Assembly: GCF_900167565.1 (NCBI RefSeq)
Contig: NZ_FUZV01000001.1
Coordinates: forward strand, 1,674,001-1,738,000
Length of the DNA: 64,000 nucleotides
Origin: Pseudoxanthomonas indica
Lineage (GTDB): Bacteria > Pseudomonadota > Gammaproteobacteria > Xanthomonadales > Xanthomonadaceae
Direction of reading: 5' to 3'
The translations under genes and the position numbers were made by a program. Below, one piece after another: positions 9,047-17,835 of this stretch; the stretch's first letter is position 1, and each line of letters starts with the position of its first letter. The notes beneath the pieces were generated by a model. The model ran no database searches. It was not told the DNA's origin and saw nothing but the letters and a program-made list of their open reading frames with translations.

Positions 9047-10834
9047 TCAGAACGACCAGCCCAAGCTGAAACCCGTGGTGGTGTACGCGGTTGGGAAACC
9101 CTTGGGCTTGTCTATCGGGGCACCGACGAAACAATCCCAGTAGCCACCCTTCCAGCCGCCGCGCAGACCCAGGGCCATGCCTGCGAGGTGAACCCCCAGC
9201 TGCCATGCGGTCGCGGGACCGCCGACGTGGCCGTAGTCGGCGGCGACATACATTTCCTGCCCGCCGCCGAGGGGGAGGCCAATGTCATTCCGCAGCAGCC
9301 AGCCACGCTCGCCGGTCAACGAGACCTCGCCGTCATAGCCTCTGACGGTGTAGCGCCCACCAATGGCGAACCGGTCCTGCGCGACCAACGGCGTGCGGTT
9401 CCATTGCGCGCGCCAGTTGCCGGTGTAGCGCAGCACCTGCTTTCCGATCTGGAATGGCGCGGTCAATTGCGCATCGGCCGTGATGACCTTCATGCGAGAG
9501 GTGCCTTCGTCGAACCGTTCTTCCGGTGCTGGCAGCGCGTCAAACGCACCGGTGCCTCGGCGAAAGGCCGTGTTCGCATCGAGCGTGGCCTTGCCCAGAA
9601 ACTGCTTCCATGTGAGTCCCGCTTCCCAACCACCGGTACGACGGCGCTGGACTTCGATCTCGGTGTCGTCGATGTAGGTTTTCGACTCCCGTGCCCATGC
9701 GCGCACATACGCACCGAACTTGCGGGTGGCGTTGCGATAGAGCAGCCGCGACAAACGTACGTCGGCGTTTTGGCTGTTACCGCTGTAGACGTAGTTCTGT
9801 GAGTGCCCCGCCACCGTCTGGTGGTAGTCGTAGGCGCTGGCATTGGCCCCGATCAGCCAGTACCCGACAGGCAGGTCGTAGTGAGCGGCCCAACTTTCAG
9901 TTCCCTTGCCGCTGCCGGAGAAAGCGTCGTGACCCACATTGAGGTAGAACAGGTCATGGGCTTGCAGGGCGTTATCGACAGAGAGAGTCGCTCCCGCCTG
10001 CAGTTTCCCGCTGGCCTCGCTGCCGGAATCATCCAGCGATACATTCGCCCGGATCTTCCGCGACTGGCTCCAGGCGATCACTAGATCACTCTGACCTGGC
10101 TGCGCCTCGGGTCCGTCCGCGGGCACGATCTGGATATCGGCTTGGGCGGTCGGTACCCGTTTGAACACCTCCAGCGCCATTTCCACGTCGCGCAGATTGA
10201 GGAGATCACCGGAACTGACCGGGACCGCATTCCACAGCGTTGCATTGGGCGCGGTGCCGTCGGCAAAGCGGATCGCACGGATTCGGCCTGGAATCACGTT
10301 GAGCGTGAGCGCGCCACCGGTGAGGTCTTGCGGGGCGGCCAGTACACGAGTGGTTACGTAACCCCTGGCGATGATCGCGTTCTGCACGCGCTTCATCACC
10401 ACATTGATGCCCTGCGTACCCAAGCAGCGGCCGGTCGCGGGATCGCGCTTCGGATCGGCGGACTCCAACGCCCAGCGGAAGTGATCAGCGTCTTCACCTT
10501 CAAGGCGAATGGCATCGATCCGAAAGCAGGGGGACCGCCCGGCGGGCAGCGACTCGAACGCGGAGGTCGGCGATTCCAGGCGCACATCCGGCGACTGCTT
10601 CTGCTGCTCGCGCAGCGCGCGCTCGCGCTCCTGCTGGCGCAACAGTTCCTGCGCATCCGGCCCCACCTGCGCCATTGCCAGCGACAGCGTGGCCATGCCC
10701 GGCACCAGTCCGATCCAACGCCCGTGGCGTTTGCCACCACCACCACGTCCACTGCGCACTTCGATTAACCCCTGTCCTTCGTTCCGCACACGCGCACGTC
10801 TGGTGAATCGGCGCGCCCCTTCGTTCACGGTCAC
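9047..10834 (-). CDS. Two-partner secretion transporter, ShlB/FhaC/HecB family (TpsB)
   Basis: Outer-membrane POTRA/beta-barrel protein that exports the adjacent haemagglutinin. At 595 aa it has normal family length. After a basic N-terminus there is a hydrophobic stretch (GLVPGMATLSLAMA, about residues 43-56) that serves as signal peptide. A Gln/Arg-rich linker follows, then a POTRA_2-type domain (about 90-180, with an IRAIRFADG strand) and a long ShlB-type barrel ending in Phe (GFSLGWSF), as usual for Omp85-superfamily barrels. The first 30 residues are atypically basic, so translation may begin further in. It precedes tpsA in the same orientation, and co-transcription is likely. Confidence 0.9.
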   Translation of the reverse strand: MTVNEGARRFTRRARVRNEGQGLIEVRSGRGGGGKRHGRWIGLVPGMATLSLAMAQVGPDAQELLRQQERERALREQQKQSPDVRLESPTSAFESLPAGRSPCFRIDAIRLEGEDADHFRWALESADPKRDPATGRCLGTQGINVVMKRVQNAIIARGYVTTRVLAAPQDLTGGALTLNVIPGRIRAIRFADGTAPNATLWNAVPVSSGDLLNLRDVEMALEVFKRVPTAQADIQIVPADGPEAQPGQSDLVIAWSQSRKIRANVSLDDSGSEASGKLQAGATLSVDNALQAHDLFYLNVGHDAFSGSGKGTESWAAHYDLPVGYWLIGANASAYDYHQTVAGHSQNYVYSGNSQNADVRLSRLLYRNATRKFGAYVRAWARESKTYIDDTEIEVQRRRTGGWEAGLTWKQFLGKATLDANTAFRRGTGAFDALPAPEERFDEGTSRMKVITADAQLTAPFQIGKQVLRYTGNWRAQWNRTPLVAQDRFAIGGRYTVRGYDGEVSLTGERGWLLRNDIGLPLGGGQEMYVAADYGHVGGPATAWQLGVHLAGMALGLRGGWKGGYWDCFVGAPIDKPKGFPTAYTTTGFSLGWSF

Positions 10835-11526
10835 GCTAGCGACCGGCGGCAGCGGGGGATATCGGAATTGTCCTAAAAGAACCCATGCGGTTTTTTACAT
10901 GTTCCAGACTACCGGTCCGCTTCGGGACGCGGAATCAGACAAATCTCAATCGACTCCGGAAATTCTTGCGAGTGTTGCGGAACAGTACGAAGCGATGGCT
11001 GACGTCAGTCCCTGAGCGCCGAGGCGACTCTTTGAGTACGAATATTGCGGCGCACAGCGTCCTGCGCTGGCCAGTGTGATTTCTCGACGCTTCGCGGAGC
11101 GGAGTGTGCATTCCTGCAAAAGTTGACCGTGCTTTCCTTCAATAGTTGTCATCCCACACCGTGCGTCCTGCGCCACTGCAGGCGTCGGCCAAGCGATCGA
11201 ATGCGAAACCGTATATATCAACAACATAGACGCTGATTGCGGGCATTGCCCTTGACTGGATACGCGAGCAACACAGTCATGACAGATGCTATCGACCGGA
11301 GCGGAAGAATACTGAAGAACTCAGAGCATGCCAGGCTCAGGCGCTGCTTCTGGAAAGGGGTAATCATCCGCTCCCGGCTACGCCGAAATAGCTCTCGGAA
11401 GGCGCTTCCGGCGCTTGCGGGGATTCGCAAGTTCATGGGCAATCCGGCACCGCATCGGCGAAATGCCATCTACGCGCGGGGCGTAACCAGTCAGTTCCGA
11501 GCAGCCGAGGGGCCCATCGAGCAGAG
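10835..11526. other. Intergenic stretch, no supported gene
   Basis: About 690 bp between tpsB and fic. Open frames here are short, lack a ribosome binding site and give arginine/cysteine-rich or low-complexity translations. It must hold the tpsA/tpsB promoter on the minus strand, but I see no convincing -35/-10 pair. Confidence 0.5.
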
Positions 11527-12171
11527 TTACGGCGACGGTGACACAGATTGCTGGGGTGGCTGCGGTGGCTGCGCGGATTGAATCTGCTCTTGAATCCGGT
11601 CTTCGAGAAACTGGTGAAGAGCAGCAAGATCTAGCTGGCCGGTCGACAGAGAGAGATCCGCTGCCTGTAACGCGGCAACGTACTCGGCTCGATCACGCTT
11701 GATTAGTTCCGGTAGGATAGTACTACCAGGTAGCAATTGACCGAGGTGCAGGCATAGAACGAAGTAACAGGCTGCTCGTGCCGTACGTCCATTGCCATTG
11801 ATGAAGGGGTGAATGAAGTTCAACCTCCACAAGACGAACGCTGCAAGCGCGACCGCATCAGATTCACTCCAATGCCGATTCACGTAGTTGACGAAGTCTT
11901 CCATTAGCGCGTCGACTCGATAGTGTTCGGGCGGAGTGTGCGTTCCGACAGTCACTTGACACGGTCGATACTCGCCTGCGTTCGTGTGCAGACAGGTAAT
12001 CGCCTGGAAGTTGAGAGCTTTGATGACGTGCTCTGAGAGAAATGGTCGACCGACTGCAGTGGCCATTTCCACAATGGACAGCAGAAAATCGTACTGCCGA
12101 TTGCCGTTTGAGATTTCCAAAGCCTGGTAGACCGGGTTTTGCTCCGTACCGGTCAATTCATACAAGATCAC
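11527..12171 (-). CDS. Fic family protein (AMPylation/nucleotidyl-transfer domain)
   Basis: 214 aa, essentially one Fic domain. Active-site motif HPFINGNGRTAR (about residues 119-130) follows the canonical HxFx(D/E)GNGRxxR, with His as catalytic base and the anion-binding GNGR loop. The usual acidic metal-coordinating residue is Asn here. A flap-like strand (VTVGTHTPP) precedes it. The GTG start at 12169-12171 follows a good AGGGAGG. Fic proteins transfer AMP or other nucleotide parts to target hydroxyls; the target cannot be read from sequence. The upstream 59-aa ORF (32 bp gap) is a candidate regulatory partner. The C-terminus is Gln/Pro-rich. Confidence 0.85.
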   Translation of the reverse strand: MILYELTGTEQNPVYQALEISNGNRQYDFLLSIVEMATAVGRPFLSEHVIKALNFQAITCLHTNAGEYRPCQVTVGTHTPPEHYRVDALMEDFVNYVNRHWSESDAVALAAFVLWRLNFIHPFINGNGRTARAACYFVLCLHLGQLLPGSTILPELIKRDRAEYVAALQAADLSLSTGQLDLAALHQFLEDRIQEQIQSAQPPQPPQQSVSPSP

Positions 12172-12203
12172 GAAAGCCTCCCTTGCCCTCGTTTGCTTGT
12201 TCC

Positions 12204-12383
12204 TTAAGCGCTCTCCAAAGCCTTTCGAACCATCTCGCGAGTGATCGGGCTCTTCGAATCGAGCGATCCGAAAACAAACGACACACGCTGCTCCCTCACC
12301 TCAGCAGCAGATGGCTTTTTGGCGTCTCGAAGGTTTTGTAGTAGTGCTTCCTTCGTCTTCAATTTTGTAATAGCGTCGCCCAT
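12204..12383 (-). CDS. Small protein upstream of fic, candidate Fic partner/antitoxin
   Basis: 59-aa ORF starting MGDAITKLKTKEALL and ending ITREMVRKALESA. A strong Shine-Dalgarno (GAGGGGTGAGG) lies just before ATG 12381-12383. The charged N-terminal helix is followed by a QRVSFVFGSL segment and a TREMV helix. I recall similar small ORFs ahead of fic genes, but cannot confirm a family. It lacks an obvious (S/T)xxxE(G/N) inhibitory motif of VbhA/FicA antitoxins. It lies 32 bp upstream of fic on the same strand, so a two-gene operon is likely. The gene looks real; the antitoxin role is inference from position. Confidence 0.65.
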   Translation of the reverse strand: MGDAITKLKTKEALLQNLRDAKKPSAAEVREQRVSFVFGSLDSKSPITREMVRKALESA

Positions 12384-12990
12384 ACCTCACCCCTCTCGTA
12401 GCACCCCACATGTCCTTGGGGCGCGCAGCCTAACAAACCCATTCAGTACAGATGTGCCAACGCGCACACTTACGGCTATCGGCCACCGACGTAGCTACAT
12501 TAGTGACCTACCGGGTACAGTATAAGTTCCTCGTCGTAAAGACGCTGACAAGACCCAAACGGGTGACACGAAACGAGCGACAGAGAGGGCCTTCGATGGC
12601 CCTCAGACCGCCTGTATGGCCTCCGGAGAGGCGGCCAGGCGTCAAATGCACTGGCCGAAGGCGATTTGCGCGCTCGCGAGAAGGCGCGATTGACGGGCCG
12701 TGAGCAGCCCTCGCGCATAAACGGCGACATTAATGCATACGAAACGTGCAGACGAACGGTTGCCCCAGCCTTCGCCTTTAACATTTTGACGGCCCTGTCA
12801 ATTTCCCCGGAGGAACCCTAGACGAAGACTAGGGGTCTTTGCAACTTCCGTTGGTCGGGTGTGGACCTCCGGAGGGGAAGGGCCGCCAATCCGAGAGGAA
12901 ATGACTTTCTCCGCTCAGACGTTGGTGCGTGGACACATCCACATATGCCCTGTCGACACCACACAGCACTGCCGGTAGTAGCGCCTTGTG
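12384..12990. other. Intergenic stretch with one hairpin, no supported gene
   Basis: About 600 bp without a convincing coding frame. A perfect 7-bp hairpin (GAGGGCC-TTCGAT-GGCCCTC) sits at 12585-12604, with no T-run, so it is not a clear terminator. Confidence 0.5.
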
Positions 12991-13584
12991 CTAACCGTTT
13001 GCATGGCGTCTTCGGATATTGCTCGTCGAGCCTGGCACCGTGCTTTCCATCGCATGCATGACGTTCTGTAGGGAACGGTCTATCTCATCAAGCATGCTTT
13101 CGAACATTGATACATTTGAAAACACGTGCGTTACGCCTGGCACTGCTGGGACTGCGAGGCCCAAATCGATCAGTTGGTTGAATGCCTTCACTCCGATGGA
13201 GAGATTGCTGCAAGCCTGAGTTATTTGTTCGAATTCCTCGATTGGATCGAATTGTGGAATGGAGATTCGGAGTCGCAGAATTCCTGCGATCGCCTGCGGT
13301 CCGACGCCGCTTACGAACCTGGGCATTGCGGGCAAATACTGGCGATGCGAATCAATCTGGCCGGCCAGGTCGTTGACCTCGGCCGCAAATTGCTCGATTG
13401 CTTGCCTGCCGCGTCTAATCTTGCTCTTTCTTTCGTCCGTTCGGCTTCTTTCATGTTGCATTGCCGGGACGAGCACCGCGAGAAACGTAATGATAGCGCC
13501 CCATGCCGTCCAATCAGGATGGCAGCGCGGGCCAGGAACGCAAAAGCTCGTCACGCCTTGTAGAAGGCTTTGTAGGAGTTCCAT
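12991..13584 (-). CDS. Hypothetical membrane-anchored protein
   Basis: 197 aa from ATG 13584 (MELLQSLLQG), preceded by GAGGG at good spacing; an in-frame upstream ATG at 13656 would add 24 residues. One hydrophobic segment (WGAIITFLAVLVPAM, about residues 27-41) is followed by a basic, helical region likely to form a coiled coil (ERSRTDERKSKIRRGRQ). The C-terminal half resembles a cytosolic helical domain. No family recognised. It stands alone in accessory DNA between the Fic and RHS loci. Confidence 0.6.
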   Translation of the reverse strand: MELLQSLLQGVTSFCVPGPRCHPDWTAWGAIITFLAVLVPAMQHERSRTDERKSKIRRGRQAIEQFAAEVNDLAGQIDSHRQYLPAMPRFVSGVGPQAIAGILRLRISIPQFDPIEEFEQITQACSNLSIGVKAFNQLIDLGLAVPAVPGVTHVFSNVSMFESMLDEIDRSLQNVMHAMESTVPGSTSNIRRRHANG

Positions 13585-14420
13585 CTCATCAACCCTCGTC
13601 ACTGTCCTGAGCATACGGTTAGAAATCAGTTCCTGGAAGTTCCTGGCAATCAGCAAGCCTTCTTAAATCGAGATTTCTTTGACAGCCAGAGCCGGAGATT
13701 CGCCGACCCTACCATTACGAATGGCATGTATCCGGATGGACGCGGGTACGGTGACCGGCGTTAGCCGCCAGGTTGGGGCACGCAACTGATTGCAGGACCG
13801 AGGCCTGGGGCATCTCGGGTTCCGGACTGCATAGCCTTCGCTCAATGTCCGCTTTGGGTCGAAAGCGGACATTCGACGGGCGTCGGCGCGCCTGGGACGA
13901 CTCATCCACAGCACAACGTATGGCGAGCTATCCCCTTGATAGGGCTCGATCTCAGGGCGGCTAGGTCCGGCTGCGGAGAGCAGTTCGTACATCTCTGCGC
14001 GCCTGTTATGTGCAACTTCGTGCCATGTGGAAGCACCGCTCTGGAAAGGACTTCAGGTCCATCGAAACCCGGATACTTCACTATTTTGTAGTCCTCGATT
14101 CTCTTCTGGACGGGTGGAAGTCGATTCCACGCAAAAGCACGTCAGTTTTCGCGAGTCGACTGGCGGATACCAATTCGTGAATGCCTGCTCAGTGCTGGCG
14201 TCTGCACACCTTGCCGCAAACAGGCCCGCACGCGCACAGGTACGCTATTTGCGTAGCGCACAAGGTAGTTCTATTCACCTTTGTCACCATCGATGCAGCG
14301 ATAGTCAAGCGCGTTGCAACGCCTATTCTCTCGCGCCGATCTCTTGCTCACCCGATTTGCTCAGCAGCTAGTTCAGGTGGTCTCGCCCCTCAGGTATCGA
14401 ACCAAAATCGAACGCGGGAC
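13585..14420. other. Intergenic stretch holding a dispersed inverted repeat
   Basis: About 835 bp with no supported gene. Frames on both strands give serine/arginine-rich translations of the kind generated by structured repeats. The notable element is the perfect inverted repeat at 13844-13873, listed separately. Confidence 0.5.
13844..13873. repeat. Perfect inverted repeat AATGTCCGCTTT / AAAGCGGACATT
   Basis: 12-bp stems with a 6-bp centre (GGGTCG). Related, more degenerate copies lie at about 21118-21140, 21186-21213, 24508-24525 and 27486-27503. All are in gene-poor parts of the accessory half. It behaves like a small dispersed palindromic repeat rather than a terminator (no T-run). Confidence 0.75.
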
Positions 14421-14714
14421 TCAATCATTTGATTTCTTTTCGGGAGCATGGCGGATCGCCAACTTCCTCAATCCTTCTAAGTAGGCTACCAAGTTGTGTC
14501 GGCTTGCTCGCGCCATGATGTCTGAGAGAAGGTCTTCGTAATCCTCAAGGTCCTCGCATGACAAGAGGCGCATAGGCACGTTATGGAAGATGTCAGCGAA
14601 CCTGGCCGCACCATTCAGCGACTTCGCCGCTCGTATTTCAACAAACGCTGACATCATCATGAAATGAACGATACGACGCACGTTTGCAATCGATTCTTTG
14701 TAACCCTCTTCCAT
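14421..14714 (-). CDS. Small protein overlapping the RHS toxin gene, probable immunity protein
   Basis: 97 aa from ATG 14712-14714, overlapping the RHS stop as TGATG (translational coupling). The translation is helical and acidic/Leu-rich (SCEDLEDYEDLLSDIM), with a hydrophobic FMMMSAFVEIRAAKSL segment and no signal peptide, so it should be cytosolic. No family recognised. In RHS and other polymorphic toxin loci the gene directly after the toxin normally encodes the specific immunity protein. The immunity call rests on this context and the overlap. Confidence 0.7.
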   Translation of the reverse strand: MEEGYKESIANVRRIVHFMMMSAFVEIRAAKSLNGAARFADIFHNVPMRLLSCEDLEDYEDLLSDIMARASRHNLVAYLEGLRKLAIRHAPEKKSND

Positions 14715-17700
14715 CAATCGTAGTCTCCATACGGCCCAAGGGGGTTTGAGTCCGGGTCCGGTAGTTCTTCGTACTCAATGACTGGGATGACGGTATCCGC
14801 CGGCCAACCACGGTCAAGTGCTTCGTTGATCCTGGTGTTTCCATCAAGGACGGTATTTCCCCGAACCTTAACGCTTTCTCCATCAGCGGGGTTGTTGATC
14901 GCCTCTCCCAGGTCGCGATCCGAAAGCTCTTTAATCTTCGGATTGTTTTCCGGATGATTGGGCGCATGAATCGGTTCCAAGTTGCCGAGTTCTCGCGTCC
15001 CTTCTTTCCCATCATCTGATGTTTGATTCTGCTGTACTCCATCAACCGCGGCTTGCCCGAGGAGCCAAGCTAGGAAAGCATACGCAAGCCCACGTCCATT
15101 AGTATCGACAGGCACGCGATCATTCTGCGCTTGGGTCGGCATCCGACCGTCCGCGTCCAAGAACTTAAAAGGATTGCCGAGAGCATAGCTGTATCGATTG
15201 AAGTTTGAGCCAGGAGAGGCGTAAGCAGTAACCGGATCAACGCTAAGAAACCTCCCCACCTCCGAGTCATAGTACCGCTGCTGCATGTACGTCAGCCCAG
15301 TCGCCGCATCCTGCCGGTGCCCGGTATACCCCACATCATCCTTCTCCGCCCGATTGGTCAGCGCGCCATAGGGCTCATACTCGCTGCGCTCCAGCACCGC
15401 TTGGGTGGCATCGGTCTCCACCAGCGCCGAGCCCAGGCCGTCGGTGTGCAGGTAGCGGTAGGTGTACACATTGGTGGGCGCATCGCGCTCGCGGATGGCG
15501 ACCGGGTCATCGCCCAGGTAGATGTGTTCGCGGACCTTGCCCGTGCGGGAGTCGGTGGAGAAGGCCAACTGGCCGTTCATCAGGTACTGGCTGTGTGCGG
15601 CCACGCCGTTGATGGTGTCGCGCACGCGCCGGCCGTGGGCGTCGTAAAGGTAGCTGCCCTTGCCTACCACCTCACGCAGGCGGTTGCCGTAGTCGAATTT
15701 GTGGACCACGCCGTTCTTGTTGTACACGTTGCCCTGAGGGTCGTAGCTCAGGGCAGTGACCATGGCACTGCCGGGCACCTGGGTCACGCTGTCCAAGCGG
15801 TTGCCCAGGTCGTAGTGGTAGCTGTGGTCACGCGGATGCATGCCACCGGTGACTTTGACGCTGCTCAGATTGTCCAGCACGTCGTAGCCATACGTGGCCG
15901 CACCGAAGCTGGGGCCATTGGCAGTGAGCAATCGGTCGAGGTTGTCATACGTCATCGTCCGCGATTGGCGCGCGCCAGCGGTGGCATCGGTGATGCTGGC
16001 CACGTTGGCGTGCTTGTCGTAGGCGTAGCTCAGGTCGAGCAGCGCGCCATCGACGCTGCGCGCCGGTAGCTGGCGCGCGTTCTGGGTCAGCGTGTGGACG
16101 ATGCCGTTGCCGTAGGTGAACTGCTTGACCGCGCCATTGGGGAAGTACTGCACGTTGCTGGCGTAGGAACCGGCTTGGGTCGGCTGGCCCAGCTGGTTGG
16201 GTGCGTACGCCACCACGATGCCGTGCCAGTTGTTGCTGGCTAGGTGGCCGTTGGCGTTGTACTTGTACTCGTAGGGCCAGTCCAGCAGCGAGGTAACCAG
16301 GCGCTCGTGGTACAGCAGGCCACGGCGGTTGTAGCTGTAGGTGGTCACCACCGGCTCGCCATTGTTGGCGGCGTTGTAGGCCGTCAGCACCCCGGGCTTG
16401 CCCGTGGGCAGATAGGTCCAGACCTGGTTGCCCAGGCCATCCGGGAAATTCAGTGTGCGCAGCCGGTTGCGGGCGTCGTAGCTGCGTGCGGCCTTGCGTG
16501 CCACCACCGCCGAGGACGTGCCGGTGGCATCGCACGCCGTGCCAGCGGCCAGGCCCGCGGCCGACCAGCTCAGGTTGCCGGCGGCGTCATAGCCCATCAA
16601 GGTGGTGCCGGTCTCCGGTTCGGTGGAGGCGCACAACTCCTGCTTGGTGTTGTAGGTGTAGACCCGGTCCACCGCCAACGAGCCTCCAGTGGGGCTAACG
16701 TTGTTGCTGCGGCGAATCTTCTTCGGCTTGCCGTACACATCGCGGCTGATGTGGGTGAAGGCCGACTCGGGGTGCTCCACCAGCACCGGCCAGTCCATGG
16801 TCGGCTGGTCATAGGTCATGAAGCTGGTGGTCGAGCTCTGCAGCTTGGGGTTGGTGACTTTAACCTTGAAGCCGGTCAGATACTCGGTCAGCGTGGTCAA
16901 TAGCCCTAGTTCGCTGTCCTGGCTGCTGGAGGTAACGCGCCCAAGTGCGTCATGGTCGGTCCACACACCCTTCAGGCTGGCGTCGCCGATGGTGGTCAGG
17001 CTGGCCACCGGATATGACTGGAACTCCAGCTGCCCAGCCGCGTCATAGCGCTTGACCACCATGCTGCGGGTCGCCAGCGCGGTGGGATTGTCGGTGTTGT
17101 CGAACTGCTCTTCCAGTACCGGGCGCCACAGCGCGTCGAAATGGCGAACGGTGCGGCCCTTGCCGGTATCCACGTACTGAATCCAGTAGCCCGCCGGCAA
17201 GCCATAGCGTCCGATTGCGCTGGGCGCAAAGTTCAAAGTGGTCTCGGCCCAGGCACTGGTATCGCAAGTATTGGTGGCCGACTCGGACGTGTAGGTGATG
17301 CGAGCCAGCCGCCCCATGCCATCGTAGGCATAGCAAGTACGTGAGCGATTCTCGTCCTCCGCCCAATCAATTCGGCCGCTGTTTCCTACACCAGCGGTGG
17401 CATAGCGGCCATCGGCGAAGTCAATGCGCTGCGGCGTTCCACGTTTCCAGCTCGTCAGTGTGGTTGTATTGTTACGTCCGTCGGCCACGGTCTTGACCGT
17501 GCCCAGCTGCCCGGTGCTAACTGCAGACGTACGGTCATAGTCAATCGATTTTCGCAGCTGATTGTCAAAGCCATAGACCTTCGTCGGCATCGCCTTCCAC
17601 TCATAGAGCGTGCGGGATGTCTCGACATTGTTTGTCGTTGTGCGCTTAACCTGCCCTAGAACCCATAGACCCAAGTCGTCCTGGTACTCCACTGTCTGCG

Positions 17701-17821
17701 TTTTGGAGTAGGTTTGAGCGCTGGCGACATTGGCTGCGCCCCCGGCGAGCAAAAGGGCAAGCGACAAGCCAATGGCACGATACGAACGCCGGCGTTGCCC
17801 GGTGGCAAGATTGTGGTTCAC
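14714..17821 (-). CDS. RHS-repeat secreted protein with ParB-like C-terminal toxin domain
   Basis: 1035 aa. Sec signal peptide at residues 1-36 (LSLALLLAGGAANVASA) replaces the PAAR/VgrG-linked N-terminus of T6SS Rhs effectors. YD/RHS repeats fill about 90-800. The conserved RHS core is near 840-893 (QRYYDSEVGRFLSVDP, then FLDADGR). The variable tip, residues 894-1035, contains KELSDRDLGEAI and TVLDGNTRINEALDRG followed by VIPVIEY. This is the pattern of ParB-superfamily domains (DGNxRxxA near a short beta strand), known as nuclease-type toxin tips in polymorphic toxins. Start ATG 17821 lies 14 bp after the preceding gene, so they form an operon with the 97-aa gene downstream. The RHS call is firm; the ParB-like call is by motif only. 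Confidence 0.9.
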   Translation of the reverse strand: MNHNLATGQRRRSYRAIGLSLALLLAGGAANVASAQTYSKTQTVEYQDDLGLWVLGQVKRTTTNNVETSRTLYEWKAMPTKVYGFDNQLRKSIDYDRTSAVSTGQLGTVKTVADGRNNTTTLTSWKRGTPQRIDFADGRYATAGVGNSGRIDWAEDENRSRTCYAYDGMGRLARITYTSESATNTCDTSAWAETTLNFAPSAIGRYGLPAGYWIQYVDTGKGRTVRHFDALWRPVLEEQFDNTDNPTALATRSMVVKRYDAAGQLEFQSYPVASLTTIGDASLKGVWTDHDALGRVTSSSQDSELGLLTTLTEYLTGFKVKVTNPKLQSSTTSFMTYDQPTMDWPVLVEHPESAFTHISRDVYGKPKKIRRSNNVSPTGGSLAVDRVYTYNTKQELCASTEPETGTTLMGYDAAGNLSWSAAGLAAGTACDATGTSSAVVARKAARSYDARNRLRTLNFPDGLGNQVWTYLPTGKPGVLTAYNAANNGEPVVTTYSYNRRGLLYHERLVTSLLDWPYEYKYNANGHLASNNWHGIVVAYAPNQLGQPTQAGSYASNVQYFPNGAVKQFTYGNGIVHTLTQNARQLPARSVDGALLDLSYAYDKHANVASITDATAGARQSRTMTYDNLDRLLTANGPSFGAATYGYDVLDNLSSVKVTGGMHPRDHSYHYDLGNRLDSVTQVPGSAMVTALSYDPQGNVYNKNGVVHKFDYGNRLREVVGKGSYLYDAHGRRVRDTINGVAAHSQYLMNGQLAFSTDSRTGKVREHIYLGDDPVAIRERDAPTNVYTYRYLHTDGLGSALVETDATQAVLERSEYEPYGALTNRAEKDDVGYTGHRQDAATGLTYMQQRYYDSEVGRFLSVDPVTAYASPGSNFNRYSYALGNPFKFLDADGRMPTQAQNDRVPVDTNGRGLAYAFLAWLLGQAAVDGVQQNQTSDDGKEGTRELGNLEPIHAPNHPENNPKIKELSDRDLGEAINNPADGESVKVRGNTVLDGNTRINEALDRGWPADTVIPVIEYEELPDPDSNPLGPYGDYD

Positions 17822-17835
17822 TGGTCTGATTCCTT

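Noticed and set aside
11237..11581. Plus-strand 114-aa ORF upstream of the Fic gene
   Set aside because: No RBS, Arg-rich and no family; it runs convergent into the fic 3' end.
12585..12604. 7-bp hairpin as a terminator
   Set aside because: No T-run and no gene ends nearby on either strand.
13126..13563. 145-aa plus-strand ORF overlapping the membrane-anchored hypothetical
   Set aside because: The minus-strand frame has an RBS, a clean transmembrane segment and a coiled coil; this frame has none.
13663..13992. 109-aa minus-strand ORF over the inverted repeat
   Set aside because: Its translation is generated by the repeat (FDPKRT-type), no RBS; typical of repeat-derived false ORFs.
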